Shown: in pieces, positions 17,194 to 26,678 of the stretch
How the letters are laid out: each line of letters opens with the position of its first letter
Position numbering within the stretch: position 1 is the first letter of the stretch
DNA from: Hymenobacter sp. YC55
GTDB lineage: Bacteria > Bacteroidota > Bacteroidia > Cytophagales > Hymenobacteraceae
Direction: 5' to 3'
NCBI RefSeq assembly: GCF_029433095.1
Contig: NZ_JARNTX010000001.1
Coordinates: 558,001-622,000, forward strand
DNA: 64,000 nt
Translations under genes and position numbers: made by a program
The notes under the pieces: generated by a model
The model's input: the letters and a program-made list of their open reading frames with translations, nothing else
What the model was told of the DNA's origin: nothing
Database searches by the model: none

Positions 17194-17698
17194 GCGTAGT
17201 AATTAAATAAAGAGTTAAGTGTGAAACAGGTGTGGAGCGTGTTGATTGTGGCAGAAGATAGCTAAGTCGTAGGCAACAATAGCACTATGTATTTCTTAGG
17301 ACGCTGAAAATTAACCAAGATCTTATAAACTTTCAAACATTTTCCATTAAATTTTCCATAGAATCTCATGATAATTTTATAACAACTAATTTATGTCATA
17401 TTCATAAGACGTGGAGTAAAGTATATGGAAAGATAGATACAACAACGCCAATACTTTATGAAATTTCAATGAGGATTTGAATTTGTTGTTGTACAAATAG
17501 CCAATTTCAAGCTTGTTAAGGAACCTGCCGTAAGTGGGTTGATGTACTTACGAAAAAACTAAAGGAACCCGATTGCAGCTGAGCACTTGTTTGTGCCACA
17601 ATGGCAGCACAAATGGCTTTGGCAAACTCCTTGCCCGCAACTTTTGCCATCTGGCTTAAAACAAAGTGAAAAACCCGTTTCGACGAATATTCAATAAA
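17194..17698. other. AT-rich intergenic region between divergent rfbF and grpE
   Basis: 505 bp without a credible gene. About 17280-17520 is far richer in A+T than the flanks and likely holds the divergent promoters for the CDP-sugar group and for grpE-dnaJ. No clean TAnnTTTG element, CIRCE-type inverted repeat or other operator was recognised. Confidence 0.5.
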
Positions 17699-18268
17699 AT
17701 GGCTGACGATATCAACGTACCACAGGACGACAACCTGGCCGTAGATCCAGAGCAAGTAGCTGGCGAAATGACCGATAACGAGGCGTCGGTCCTGGCGGAA
17801 GGAGAAGGCGCTGCGAAAGCTGATGGCACCAAGCCCGATGCCGAGCTAAACGAGCTTAAAGATAAGTACTTGCGTTTGGCGGCCGAGTTTGAGAACTACA
17901 AGCGCCGCACGACAAAAGAACGTGCCGACTTGTTTAAAACGGCCAATCAGGAGTTGATGGTAGCTCTGTTGCCGGCTCTTGACGACTTCGACCGGGCGCG
18001 CAACTTCACCAAAGACACTGAAGATGCCAACGCGGTGCGTGAGAGCATCGACATTATATATAATAAGCTCCAAAAAACTCTGAACCAGAAAGGACTTGCT
18101 CCTATGGAGGCGAAGGGCAGCGCGTTTGATCCTGACTTGCACGAAGCCATTACACAGATTCCGGCCCCGTCGGAAGATTTGAAAGGCAAAATCGTGGATG
18201 AGGTAGAACGTGGTTATTACCTGGGCGATAAAGTGATCCGCCACGCAAAAGTGGTACTGGGCCAGTAA
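17699..18268 (+). CDS. grpE: Nucleotide exchange factor GrpE
   Basis: 189-residue DnaK cochaperone that releases ADP from DnaK. An acidic N-terminal tail of about 50 residues is followed by a long coiled coil (from LNELKDKYLRLAAEFENYKR) and a C-terminal beta domain ending with a GYYLGDKVIRHAKVVLG signature. ATG at 17699 is preferred; a GTG at 17666 is in frame but adds a basic stretch atypical of GrpE. dnaJ follows on the same strand after 103 nt, so the pair forms a heat-shock unit. dnaK is not in the window. Confidence 0.95.
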   Translation: MADDINVPQDDNLAVDPEQVAGEMTDNEASVLAEGEGAAKADGTKPDAELNELKDKYLRLAAEFENYKRRTTKERADLFKTANQELMVALLPALDDFDRARNFTKDTEDANAVRESIDIIYNKLQKTLNQKGLAPMEAKGSAFDPDLHEAITQIPAPSEDLKGKIVDEVERGYYLGDKVIRHAKVVLGQ

Positions 18269-18371
18269 TTACCTGGTAATCGGTATCGGGTACTAGGCGG
18301 CAGCCGGAGCACAACCGCTACGAAAGCAAGCACACTACCTGGTAGCCAATACCTACTACCTACTACAGAAC

Positions 18372-19520
18372 ATGGCAACGAAGCGAGATTATTACGAGGT
18401 ACTGGGCATAGCAAAAAGTGCGTCGGGAGATGAAATCAAGAAGGCTTACCGCAAAGTAGCCATCAAGTATCACCCCGATAAAAATCCCGACGACCCATCG
18501 GCAGAAGACAAGTTCAAGGAAGCTGCTGAAGCTTACGAAGTGCTGTCGGATCAGAACAAGCGTGCCCGCTACGACCAATATGGCCACCAGGGCATGGGCG
18601 GCAATGGCGGCGGCCCAAGCATGGAAGACATCTTCAGTCACTTCGGCGATATATTCGGCGGCGGTGGCCAAGGTGGCTTCGAGGGCTTCTTTGGTGGCGG
18701 TGGCCGCGGGCAAGGTGGCCGGCGCGTGCGCAAAGGTTCTAACCTACGCATCAAGCTTAAGCTAGACCTAGAGGAAGTAGCTAACGGCGTTGAGAAGAAA
18801 ATCAAGGTGAAGCGCTACGTGGCGTGTAACACCTGCTCTGGTACTGGCGCCAAAAACGGCACCGACATCAAAACCTGCGGCACTTGCCAAGGCCAAGGCC
18901 AAGTGAAGCGGGTGGTAAACACCATGCTCGGTCAGATGGTGAGCGCCTCCACCTGCCCAACCTGCGACGGTGAAGGCAAAGTGGTAACCAGCAAGTGTGA
19001 TGTTTGCCAAGGCGAAGGCCGGCAACTGCACGAAGAGGTTATTCCAATCAACATTCCGGCTGGTGTAGCCGAGGGCATGCAGTTGAGCATGAACGGCAAA
19101 GGCAACTACCCCGAGCGGGGTGGCGTGCCCGGCGACTTGCTCATCCAAATCGAGGAGGAGCCCCATGAGCAGCTCAAGCGCGACGGCAACAACATCATGT
19201 TCGAGCAGTACATCTCGTTCGTGGATGCCGCACTGGGTGCCAGCATCGAGGTGCCAACCATCGAAGGCAAGGTGAAGATTAAGGTAGACCCCGGCACGCA
19301 GCCCGGCAAAATATTGCGTCTGCGCGGCAAGGGTATCAAAGACCTCAACGGTTACGGCCGCGGCGACCAGCTGATTCATCTCAGCGTTTGGACACCGAAG
19401 AACGTGACGGGCGAGGAGCGGGAATTGCTGGAGAAACTGCGTAACGCGCAGAACTTCACCCCGAACCCCGGCAAGAACGAAAAAGGCTTCTTCGAGAAAG
19501 TGAAGGAGTACTTCCAATAA
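18372..19520 (+). CDS. dnaJ: Chaperone DnaJ (type I Hsp40)
   Basis: 382-residue Hsp40 that delivers substrates to DnaK and stimulates its ATPase. Domains in order: a J domain with YHPDK near residues 32-36, a Gly/Phe-rich linker to about residue 115, four zinc-binding motifs ([32 protein letters not shown]) and the C-terminal substrate-binding domains. All key residues are present, so this is a complete type I DnaJ. It follows grpE on the same strand and ends with a clear terminator. Strong heat-shock regulation is expected but no operator is visible. Confidence 0.97.
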   Translation: MATKRDYYEVLGIAKSASGDEIKKAYRKVAIKYHPDKNPDDPSAEDKFKEAAEAYEVLSDQNKRARYDQYGHQGMGGNGGGPSMEDIFSHFGDIFGGGGQGGFEGFFGGGGRGQGGRRVRKGSNLRIKLKLDLEEVANGVEKKIKVKRYVACNTCSGTGAKNGTDIKTCGTCQGQGQVKRVVNTMLGQMVSASTCPTCDGEGKVVTSKCDVCQGEGRQLHEEVIPINIPAGVAEGMQLSMNGKGNYPERGGVPGDLLIQIEEEPHEQLKRDGNNIMFEQYISFVDAALGASIEVPTIEGKVKIKVDPGTQPGKILRLRGKGIKDLNGYGRGDQLIHLSVWTPKNVTGEERELLEKLRNAQNFTPNPGKNEKGFFEKVKEYFQ

Positions 19521-19552
19521 GAGTTGCCTGCATTAACTGCAGCAGCGCAAGC

Positions 19553-19596
19553 AAAAACGCCCGCTTTCCTTTGTTGGAGAGCGGGCGTTTTTGTTT
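19553..19596 (+). terminator. Intrinsic terminator of grpE-dnaJ
   Basis: 13-bp perfect arms (19553-19565 and 19580-19592) with a 14-nt loop and a T-rich tail, 32 nt after the dnaJ stop. Confidence 0.9.
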
Positions 19597-19791
19597 ATCA
19601 GCTTGGTAGTTAGGCTCTGCTAGTTGCTACCTACCAAGTTACTGCAGTTACTTTAGCGAAATGGTGTATGCTTTCGCTGAGCGCCTGAACGGTATCTAGG
19701 AAGAGGCTTTATGGCGCCATCAAAAAAATTAGGAATCTATATGTAATGCCAGCGTGGAGCCATCGATATATGCTATGAAACTGCTGCCTGC

Positions 19792-20304
19792 ATGAGCCCC
19801 GCTGTGCCCTCTACCGATTTTGTTGCCGTTATCAACGAGTACCAGCCGCTGCTGCGGCGGGTGTGCCGGTTGTACTGCGCGGATGCCGATGATCGGCAGG
19901 ATTTGTTTCAGGAAGTGGTGCTGCAACTCTGGCGGGCCTGGCCCAAATATGTGCCGCAAGTGGGCGCCAAGCTCAGCACGTGGCTATACCGTATTGCGCT
20001 GAATGTAGCTATCAGCAACCTACGGCAGCGTACCCGTCGGCCACAACCTACTAGCTTGGAAGGCGAGGCCCTGTACTTAGCACAAACGGCCGAGCCCAGC
20101 GGTTACGAGCCCGAAGAAATGGCTGCCTTGTACCGGGCTATCAACCGGCTATCGGAAGTAGACAAGGCATTTGTGCTGCTTTATCTAGAAGAGCGCACCT
20201 ACGAAGAAATGGCTGAAATACTCGGCATCACCCAGAATAATGTGCGCGTGAAAATGCACCGCGTGCAAGAAAAACTTCGCCAATTGCTTACCCAACCCGC
20301 CTAA
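19792..20304 (+). CDS. ECF-type RNA polymerase sigma factor
   Basis: 170-residue sigma-70 family protein with only regions 2 and 4. Region 2 includes DADDRQDLFQEVVLQLW and LSTWLYRIALNVA; region 4 has the helix-turn-helix around YEEMAEILGITQNNVRVKMH. Such proteins direct RNA polymerase to a small regulon after an envelope or other signal. Its stop overlaps the ATG of the next gene (TAATG), so the downstream membrane protein is almost surely made with it. The partner does not show the zinc anti-sigma motif, so how activity is controlled is open. Confidence 0.9.
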   Translation: MSPAVPSTDFVAVINEYQPLLRRVCRLYCADADDRQDLFQEVVLQLWRAWPKYVPQVGAKLSTWLYRIALNVAISNLRQRTRRPQPTSLEGEALYLAQTAEPSGYEPEEMAALYRAINRLSEVDKAFVLLYLEERTYEEMAEILGITQNNVRVKMHRVQEKLRQLLTQPA

Positions 20305-20927
20305 TGGAACTTGATGATTTTCGTCGGAGCTGGAAGCTGCCTACTGCAGCTGAAGCGCCGGTTGGCCTCGATACTGCAGTCTTGGCCAAGATGCTGGCTA
20401 GTGGCTCAAAAACCCCAGTGAGTAAGATGCGCCGCAACGCATGGCTGGAAATAGCTTTTGTGGTGCTGTGCTTGCTGATTTGTAGCGCGGCGCTGCTGGT
20501 TGCGCAGCAACCCTACACTCGGGCACTGCTGGTTTGGTTGATAATTATGTGTCTAAGCAGCGGCTTTTATTTCCGTCGGAAGCTGCAGGTGCTGCACTGT
20601 TTGAGTGACGCCAGCGGGGCCTTGCGCGAGCATGTGGCGCGGCAGATAAGCAGCTTGCGCGGATTGGTGAAGCTTTATTACCAAGCAACCATGTGGTCGT
20701 TGCCGGTTTCCTTCATCATCGGACTGTTCTTCGTTGGTGCCCGCATCACCGATAAGTTCTCTGGCCAAAAATTGTTGCTCGGCCTAACGATTCTGGTGGT
20801 CGCCTACGGCGCAGTATGGGCGCTGACACACGTTGCCATGCGTTGGTTCACTCGCTGGTATTTGCAGCGCCTCTACGGTCAGCACCTCGACCGGCTGGAA
20901 GGTATGCTGCAGGAATTAGAAGAGTGA
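20304..20927 (+). CDS. Membrane protein coupled to the ECF sigma factor (candidate anti-sigma or sensor)
   Basis: 207 residues: a cytoplasmic head of about 45 residues starting MELDDFRRSWKLP, then four hydrophobic segments at roughly 48-66, 70-88, 125-147 and 155-178, and an Arg-rich cytosolic tail. The start overlaps the sigma stop codon. This position is usual for anti-sigma factors, and the short N-terminal head could bind the sigma factor, but no His/Cys zinc anti-sigma motif is present and no family was recognised. The role as sigma inhibitor is inferred from position only. Confidence 0.65.
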   Translation: MELDDFRRSWKLPTAAEAPVGLDTAVLAKMLASGSKTPVSKMRRNAWLEIAFVVLCLLICSAALLVAQQPYTRALLVWLIIMCLSSGFYFRRKLQVLHCLSDASGALREHVARQISSLRGLVKLYYQATMWSLPVSFIIGLFFVGARITDKFSGQKLLLGLTILVVAYGAVWALTHVAMRWFTRWYLQRLYGQHLDRLEGMLQELEE

Positions 20928-21012
20928 GTACGCTAATTCAATAGATTCCAAGCTCCGCAAGCATAGGAAAACCACTACATTTAACGCTCACCTCTTACCT
21001 CTCTTTCCAGCT

Positions 21013-21954
21013 GTGCAACCTATTCTACAAGCTATTGATGTGCACAAGGCTTATGCCGCGCACGTCGCTCTCAATGGCGTCAGCCTCGACATTCCGGAGC
21101 GTAGCATCTTCGGGCTGCTTGGCCCCAACGGGGCGGGCAAAACTTCGCTGATCCGCATCATCACGCAGATTACGGGCGCTGATTCCGGCGAAATCCGGGT
21201 TCGGGGCGAGAAGCTCAATCCTCGGCATATCGGCCAGATTGGTTACTTGCCGGAAGAGCGGGGCCTATACAAAAAGATGAAAGTAGGGGAGCAGCTACTG
21301 TATCTGGCGCAGCTCAGGGGCCTTACCAAAGCCGATGCCACACAACGCATCAAAAGCTGGATAGACCGGCTGGAATTGCGCCCGTGGGTAAGCAAAAACG
21401 TGGAAGACCTCAGTAAGGGCATGCAACAGAAGGTGCAGTTTATTGCTACCGTGCTGCACGAGCCGAGCATCATCATTCTGGATGAGCCATTTTCGGGCTT
21501 CGACCCCATAAATGCCAACCTCATCAAAGACGAAATTCTAGAGCTGCGCGAACGGGGTGCCACCATCATCTTCAGCACCCACCGCATGGAATCGGTGGAA
21601 GAGCTCTGCGACAATATTGCCCTCATCAACCGCTCGCGCAAGGTGCTCGATGGCTCGGTCCGGGCCATCAAAAACACTTTCAAAACGCAAACCTACGTGG
21701 TGGAAGGTCGCGGCCGCCTCATGGTAACGCACCCCGATTTTGAAGTACTCGAACACAAAGAGCGGGAAAACGGCCACTTCTACGACCGAATAAAGCTGCA
21801 CGCCAACACCACGCCCAACGACCTGTTGCGCTACCTCATCAACAACGTGGAGGTACACGCTTTTCGGGAGCAGATTCCGAGCATCAACGACATCTTCATT
21901 CGTCGGGTGCAAGAAACCATGCCCGAGAGCCTGGTGGAAAACGTCCCGGCTTAG
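21013..21954 (+). CDS. ABC transporter ATP-binding protein (NatA-like)
   Basis: 313-residue ATPase subunit of an ABC-2 exporter. Walker A is GPNGAGKT at 37-44, the signature is LSKGM at 133-137, Walker B is IIILDEPFSGFDP around 153-165 and the H-loop is in FSTHRMESVE. A C-terminal DUF4162-like extension of about 80 residues is typical of NatA-type Na+ exporters. Translation seems to begin at GTG (21013); no ATG fits the N-terminus. It lies 45 nt before a NatB-like permease, so they form one transporter. It is preceded by the sigma/membrane-protein pair, but the 85-nt gap leaves co-regulation open. Confidence 0.88.
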   Translation: MQPILQAIDVHKAYAAHVALNGVSLDIPERSIFGLLGPNGAGKTSLIRIITQITGADSGEIRVRGEKLNPRHIGQIGYLPEERGLYKKMKVGEQLLYLAQLRGLTKADATQRIKSWIDRLELRPWVSKNVEDLSKGMQQKVQFIATVLHEPSIIILDEPFSGFDPINANLIKDEILELRERGATIIFSTHRMESVEELCDNIALINRSRKVLDGSVRAIKNTFKTQTYVVEGRGRLMVTHPDFEVLEHKERENGHFYDRIKLHANTTPNDLLRYLINNVEVHAFREQIPSINDIFIRRVQETMPESLVENVPA

Positions 21955-21999
21955 TGCCTACTACTTCAAGATGACTTCAACGATTACACGCTAGTACCC

Positions 22000-23367
22000 A
22001 TGGATAAAATATGGTTGATTCTGCAGCGCGAATACCTCACGCGGGTGCGGAAAAAGAGCTTTCTGATTATGTCGTTGCTGGCGCCGCTGCTGCTGGCGGG
22101 CACCACCATTGGCATTGCCAAGCTCTCGGGGTCTTCGGATACCGACGTGGTAGCCGTATTCGACCAAAGCGGCCAACGGCTATTGCAACAGCTTGCCGGC
22201 ACCGAAGATGTGCGGTTTGTGCCCGCCGCGGGTAGTTCGCTGGCCGAAGCCACAGAGGCCTTCAAAAAGGCGAAGCCCAAGCAAAACGCGCTGCTCTATT
22301 TCCCGCCGAGCTTCACGATGGACGACACCAAAGGCATTCAGCTGCTTGCTGATGGCAACGTGAGTTTGAAGCGCCAAAGCACGATTCGGAAAGCGGTAAA
22401 CAAAGCAGTAGGTGAGCTGAAGATGAGCCGCTCGGGCCTCAACCAGACCACCATCGACAACCTGCAAGCTAATGTGGAGTTGGATGCCGTAGACTTAACG
22501 CAGGTAGGAGGCCGCAAAAACAACGTGGGCGCCACTACCGGAGCGGCCTACATCCTCTCGATTCTGGTGTACATGTTCATCTTCATCTACGGCGTGCAAG
22601 TGATGCGCGGCGTGAGCGAAGAGAAGTCCAGCCGGATTATGGAGGTGATGCTGTCCTCAGTGAAGCCATTTCAGCTGATGATGGGCAAGATTCTGGGCAT
22701 TGCCGCGGTGGTATTCACGCAGTTTGCTTTGTGGATTGTGCTTTCGTGGGGACTAACGACACTGGCGGCCCCTTTGCTGACAGATTCCATTCGGAAGTCG
22801 CCGCCCGCTGCTGCCGCTGCTGGTATTCAGGAAGCCACCGCGGCGCAGGAAAAAGCACCGGCTACCGCTGATGCTACGCTCGCCCCAACCCCGGCTTCGG
22901 CAGCAGCTAGCAGCCCCTGGAGCTTCCTCGATGGCCTGCCCGTGGGCTCTATCATTGGGGGCTTCCTGTTTTTCTTCCTGGGCGGCTACTTGCTCTACTC
23001 GTCGATGTTTGCGGCCATCGGAGCCGCTGTCGACGACCAGACCGACGCGCAGCAATTCATGTTCCCGGTCACGATTCCGCTTATCTTGAGCTACATCGTT
23101 AGCATCAACGTGGTTATCAACGGGGACCCGAACGGCCCGCTGGCTTTCTGGCTGTCCATGATTCCGTTTACCTCGCCAATTGCCATGGTAATGCGCTTGC
23201 CTTTTGGGGTGCCGATCTGGCAAATACTGTTGTCGGCGGTGCTGCTAGTAGGCGGCTTCATGTTCACTACGTGGGTGGCCAGCCGCATTTACCGCGTAGG
23301 TGTGCTGATGTACGGCAAAAAGGTGAACTACCGCGAATTGTCGCGCTGGATGTTCTACAAAGGGTAA
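22000..23367 (+). CDS. ABC transporter permease (ABC-2/NatB-like)
   Basis: 455-residue membrane subunit. The N-terminus MDKIWLILQREYLTRVRKKS plus the first hydrophobic segment is usual for NatB-type permeases, followed by an extracytoplasmic domain of about 140 residues and five further membrane segments. MEVMLSSVKPFQLMMGKILG is the typical membrane-proximal motif. Residues about 265-305 form an Ala/Pro-rich low-complexity insert in a loop, which is unusual and may be a spacer. It follows the ATPase gene by 45 nt and is followed by a hairpin terminator. The substrate is unknown; Na+ or a small compound is possible. Confidence 0.85.
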   Translation: MDKIWLILQREYLTRVRKKSFLIMSLLAPLLLAGTTIGIAKLSGSSDTDVVAVFDQSGQRLLQQLAGTEDVRFVPAAGSSLAEATEAFKKAKPKQNALLYFPPSFTMDDTKGIQLLADGNVSLKRQSTIRKAVNKAVGELKMSRSGLNQTTIDNLQANVELDAVDLTQVGGRKNNVGATTGAAYILSILVYMFIFIYGVQVMRGVSEEKSSRIMEVMLSSVKPFQLMMGKILGIAAVVFTQFALWIVLSWGLTTLAAPLLTDSIRKSPPAAAAAGIQEATAAQEKAPATADATLAPTPASAAASSPWSFLDGLPVGSIIGGFLFFFLGGYLLYSSMFAAIGAAVDDQTDAQQFMFPVTIPLILSYIVSINVVINGDPNGPLAFWLSMIPFTSPIAMVMRLPFGVPIWQILLSAVLLVGGFMFTTWVASRIYRVGVLMYGKKVNYRELSRWMFYKG

Positions 23368-23404
23368 CTAGTGTTGAGTGTAATACGCAAACCTACCTGA
23401 ACGC

Positions 23405-23437
23405 AAAGCCCCGGTACCGTTGGTGCCGGGGCTTTCG
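23405..23437 (+). terminator. Terminator of the ABC exporter pair
   Basis: 14-bp arms (23405-23418 and 23422-23435) with one G-T wobble and a 3-nt loop, 37 nt after the permease stop; the tail is modest in T. Confidence 0.8.
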
Positions 23438-23495
23438 TTGTTTATAGCCTCACCTGTTCCATAACATTTCCTGCCGTCGGTGGGTATCTTCATAT

Positions 23496-24398
23496 ATGTT
23501 CGCACAACCCCGAGTTCAACAGTTTCTGCAGCCACTTGCCGTCTGGCTGGCTGTTATTTTCCTTTCCAGCTTCACTGCCGCCGATAAGCCCGCTTACCGT
23601 CTTTTCACGGCCACTGGCAAAGCTGCCGATTACGAGAAGATGCTGAAGGAGCTGGCGAAAGCCGATGTGGTGTTCTTTGGCGAGCAACACAACGACCCCA
23701 TGGGGCACTGGCTGGAGCTGCAACTCACCAAAGACCTGGCCCGCCTCAAGCAAGGGCAATTCGTGCTCGGCATGGAGATGCTGGAACGCGACGTACAGCC
23801 GCAGGTCGACCAGTATACCACAGGAGAACTAGACGATAAGGCATTCGAAGAGCAAAGCCGCCCCTGGCCCAACTACGGCACCGATTATAAGCCGCTACTG
23901 CAACTAGCCAAACAGCAGAAATTTAGGGTGGTAGGTACCAACGTACCGCGCCGCTACGCCTCCCAAGTGGCCAAAGGCAGCCTAACGGCCCTCAACGAAC
24001 TGCCTGCCGAAGAAAAAGCTTGGATAGTGCCCTTGCCCATGACCGTAGATTACGAGTTGCCTGGCTACAAGAACATGGCGAAGATGTTCGGCGGTGATGC
24101 GGCCCATGCCGCCGGCGTGCAGAACATTATTCAGGCGCAGGCCCTAAAAGACGCCACCATGGCGCATTTCCTCGCCCAAGCTCGCGCCGAAGGCCAGTTG
24201 CTGCTGCACCTCAACGGCAGCTACCACTCCGACAACCACGACGGTATTATTGCTTACTTGCGGCAATCCAATCCGAAGCTGAAGGTGCTCACCATCAGTA
24301 CGGTTTCGCAGGAGCAGCTAAGCAAACTGGACAAGGAAAACGAGCAGAAAGCTGATTTTGTGTTGGTGATACCCACCGACATGACCAAAACCTATTAA
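23496..24398 (+). CDS. ChaN-family lipoprotein-like protein (haem-binding uptake, Tiki superfamily)
   Basis: 300-residue secreted protein with an N-terminal hydrophobic signal around residues 12-28, without a lipobox. The family motif is VVFFGEQHNDPMGH, followed by VLGMEMLERDVQPQ, the hallmark of ChaN/EreA-like proteins, some of which bind haem. A late LLHLNGSYHSDNHDG completes the conserved His set. In the family the role is usually iron/haem uptake or metalloprotease-like. It stands alone between a terminator and an unrelated gene. Function inferred from family only. Confidence 0.8.
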   Translation: MFAQPRVQQFLQPLAVWLAVIFLSSFTAADKPAYRLFTATGKAADYEKMLKELAKADVVFFGEQHNDPMGHWLELQLTKDLARLKQGQFVLGMEMLERDVQPQVDQYTTGELDDKAFEEQSRPWPNYGTDYKPLLQLAKQQKFRVVGTNVPRRYASQVAKGSLTALNELPAEEKAWIVPLPMTVDYELPGYKNMAKMFGGDAAHAAGVQNIIQAQALKDATMAHFLAQARAEGQLLLHLNGSYHSDNHDGIIAYLRQSNPKLKVLTISTVSQEQLSKLDKENEQKADFVLVIPTDMTKTY

Positions 24399-24509
24399 GT
24401 GCGGTAGCAGTAGCACCAGCCAAAAACTTTTCGGTGGCGAGTCAGGCAGCAGGTGCACCTTTGTGTGAACCGCTGCTTGCGCCGGCATCAGCCCTATTGC
24501 TAAAACCCA

Positions 24510-25178
24510 ATGTCAGCACAAGCGCTACAGCCTATGCAACCCATACTCTCCACTCAGAATTACGCGGCTCTTCCCGACAACAAGACCCTACAGCGCCTCT
24601 GCAAAGCGCTGGCCGTGCTCGATGCCATCAATTCGCCGGAGACGGAATACCGTTATCATACCTATGATGCTAACTGGGACAAGGGCGAAGAGTTCTTCGA
24701 GATGAACGATGGGGAAGGCGACCAAATGGTCGTGCTGTTCAAAGAAGAAGGCTGCGTGATAAACGGCTATGCCGATGGCCTGGAGCAGCCCGACAAAGCG
24801 CGCGTGACCCGTGGGCTGCCCGAGATATTCGATGAATTTATGTTCGGGGAGCCAGTAAACTCCATTGGTACTACGTTTTGCCTCTGGTACACCCCCCGCT
24901 ACGGCTGGCAGACGGGCCCCCTCGAAAACGAAGAAGACGGCTCCGAAGACCTGCTCTATATCTTCGACAACCAGCCGCAAACCTACACAGAATGGGCTAG
25001 CGAGTACTTCGATGAAGACGACACCAAGCAAACCCTTGATCTAGCAACCGTCTCACAAATTTACCAAGGCGAAACCCTGACCAAAGCCATGGTGCTCGCC
25101 TTGGTAGATAACGTAGACGATTGGTTGCAGCTAGAAACCGATTTGCAGGAAATCGGCTACCCCTACGATTTTAGCTAA
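24510..25178 (+). CDS. Hypothetical acidic protein
   Basis: 222-residue soluble protein, strongly acidic, with no signal peptide or membrane segment. Conserved-looking stretches are YHTYDANWDKGEEFFEMNDG near residue 50 and FCLWYTPRYGWQTG near 125, rich in aromatic residues and resembling small beta-rich domains. The family was not recognised. The ATG at 24510 fits the region; an in-frame ATG nine codons on is an alternative. It lies 51 nt upstream of an acetyltransferase on the same strand, so the two could be co-transcribed. Confidence 0.55.
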   Translation: MSAQALQPMQPILSTQNYAALPDNKTLQRLCKALAVLDAINSPETEYRYHTYDANWDKGEEFFEMNDGEGDQMVVLFKEEGCVINGYADGLEQPDKARVTRGLPEIFDEFMFGEPVNSIGTTFCLWYTPRYGWQTGPLENEEDGSEDLLYIFDNQPQTYTEWASEYFDEDDTKQTLDLATVSQIYQGETLTKAMVLALVDNVDDWLQLETDLQEIGYPYDFS

Positions 25179-25235
25179 TCCGGAAAGCCACAGTAGGCAG
25201 CGCAGCAAGACAGGATTTCCGGCGCATCTTTGGAC

Positions 25236-25688
25236 ATGCTCTTCCGCGAAGCCCAACTTGCCGACATTCCAGCCTTATTCGACGTACGGTATTCTGTAAC
25301 CGAAAACGTGCTGCGCAACCGGGCGCTAGTCACGGTGGCGGATACCGAAGACTACCTCACCCGCCGGGGTAAGGGGTGGGTTTGCGTAGTACATGGGCAG
25401 ATAGTAGGCTTTGCCATTGCCGATTTGCAGGATCACAGTATCTGGGCCTTGTTCTTGCGCCCCGAATTGGTTGGCCAAGGTATAGGGAAGCGCCTGCACC
25501 GCCTCATGCTGAACTGGTACTTCGCCCAAACCTCGGAAACCCTGTGGCTAAGCACTGGCTTCGGTACCCGCGCCGAAGAGTTCTACCGGCGCCAGGGCTG
25601 GCGAGAAACTGGCCGCACGGCCAGCGGTGAGGTGCGGTTTGAGATAACGAAAGAGGAGTGGCAGAGCCAGCCTACTGACTTTAGCTAA
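25236..25688 (+). CDS. GNAT-family N-acetyltransferase
   Basis: 150-residue acetyltransferase using acetyl-CoA. The acetyl-CoA pyrophosphate loop is in PELVGQGIGKRLHRLML (R/Q-x-x-G-x-G/A), and the fold begins with FREAQLADIPALFDVR, the usual GNAT first strand and helix. ATG at 25236 is chosen; the TTG at 25230 is in frame two codons earlier. The acceptor is not evident. It sits between an acidic hypothetical gene and a phosphodiesterase on the same strand, with gaps of 57 and 22 nt, so a small operon is possible. Confidence 0.85.
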   Translation: MLFREAQLADIPALFDVRYSVTENVLRNRALVTVADTEDYLTRRGKGWVCVVHGQIVGFAIADLQDHSIWALFLRPELVGQGIGKRLHRLMLNWYFAQTSETLWLSTGFGTRAEEFYRRQGWRETGRTASGEVRFEITKEEWQSQPTDFS

Positions 25689-25710
25689 TCTTTTCCTTCT
25701 CGCAGTAGCT

Positions 25711-26667
25711 ATGCGTGTTTTCTATTGGAGCTTTCTGTTGCTAGTGGTTGCATGCTTGCCCCAAGCTTTTGCGCAGCAACCCGCCTCTTTTACTGTAGTT
25801 CCGCTCGGAGTGAAAGGTGGCCTCGACGAGGGCAACCTTTCGGCTTACTTGGTAGCCCCGGCTGGCACTACGTCTTACGTTTGCCTCGACGCGGGAAGTC
25901 TGCACCAAGGCATAGAAAAGGCCATTGCCAACAACATATTCTCGGTTAAAGCAGATACGGTGTTGCGCAACTACATCAAAGCCTACCTAATCTCGCATGC
26001 TCACCTCGACCACGTAGCCGGCCTGCTCCTCAATGCCCCCGATGACGCGAAGAAGACTATTTACGGCTTATCCGAGTGCCTGACCGTCATGCAGCGGGAC
26101 TACTTCAACTGGCATGCTTGGCCTAATTTCGGGAACGGCGGCAATCCACCGGCCTTGCACAAGTATCAATTACACGAGTTAGTGCCGCGGCAAACAACCC
26201 CTATCGAGCGCACTTCTATGAGCGTGCAGTGCTTCCCGTTGAGCCACGGAACCGCCTACCAAAGCGCCGCTTTCTTGCTTGAAAGCAAGGGAGCTTATCT
26301 ATTGTATTTGGGTGACACGGGGGCCGATGAGCTAGAGAAGTCGCACAACCTGCGTGACCTATGGCAAACTGTTCAGCCACTAGTAGTGGCTGGCAAACTC
26401 AAAGCAATTTTCCTCGAAGCATCTTACCCCAACGAGCAGCCCGAAAACCAGCTCTTTGGCCACCTCACACCCGCGCGTCTGATGCAAGAGCTAACCGTTC
26501 TGAGCCAGTTAACAGGCGCAAAAGCATTGCACAACCTTCCTGTCGTAGTTACGCACCTGAAACCTACTGCCGCTAATGAAGCTGCTATCAGAAAGCAGCT
26601 AGCAGTAGGGAATAAGCTGCAAGTGAAGCTCATCTTCCCGGAGCAGGGGCAACGGCTGGAGTTTTAG
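25711..26667 (+). CDS. Class II 3',5'-cyclic-nucleotide phosphodiesterase (MBL fold), exported
   Basis: 318-residue metallo-beta-lactamase-fold enzyme of the PDE class II family (yeast Pde1, Vibrio CpdP). A signal peptide covers roughly residues 1-22 (ending AFAQ). The metal motif is HAHLDH at 96-101, followed by NFGNGGNPP, a YLGDTGAD motif near the middle and FLEASYPNEQPENQLFGHLT, all PDEII traits. It likely hydrolyses cAMP or cGMP in the periplasm, as CpdP does. It starts 22 nt after the acetyltransferase. A short palindrome lies after the stop. No cyclase is seen nearby. Confidence 0.82.
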   Translation: MRVFYWSFLLLVVACLPQAFAQQPASFTVVPLGVKGGLDEGNLSAYLVAPAGTTSYVCLDAGSLHQGIEKAIANNIFSVKADTVLRNYIKAYLISHAHLDHVAGLLLNAPDDAKKTIYGLSECLTVMQRDYFNWHAWPNFGNGGNPPALHKYQLHELVPRQTTPIERTSMSVQCFPLSHGTAYQSAAFLLESKGAYLLYLGDTGADELEKSHNLRDLWQTVQPLVVAGKLKAIFLEASYPNEQPENQLFGHLTPARLMQELTVLSQLTGAKALHNLPVVVTHLKPTAANEAAIRKQLAVGNKLQVKLIFPEQGQRLEF

Positions 26668-26678
26668 TTTTATAGCAA

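Noticed and set aside
18768..19517. Minus-strand open frame of 249 codons opposite dnaJ
   Set aside because: Antisense shadow of the zinc and C-terminal domains of DnaJ; His/Ala/Leu composition reflects codon usage.
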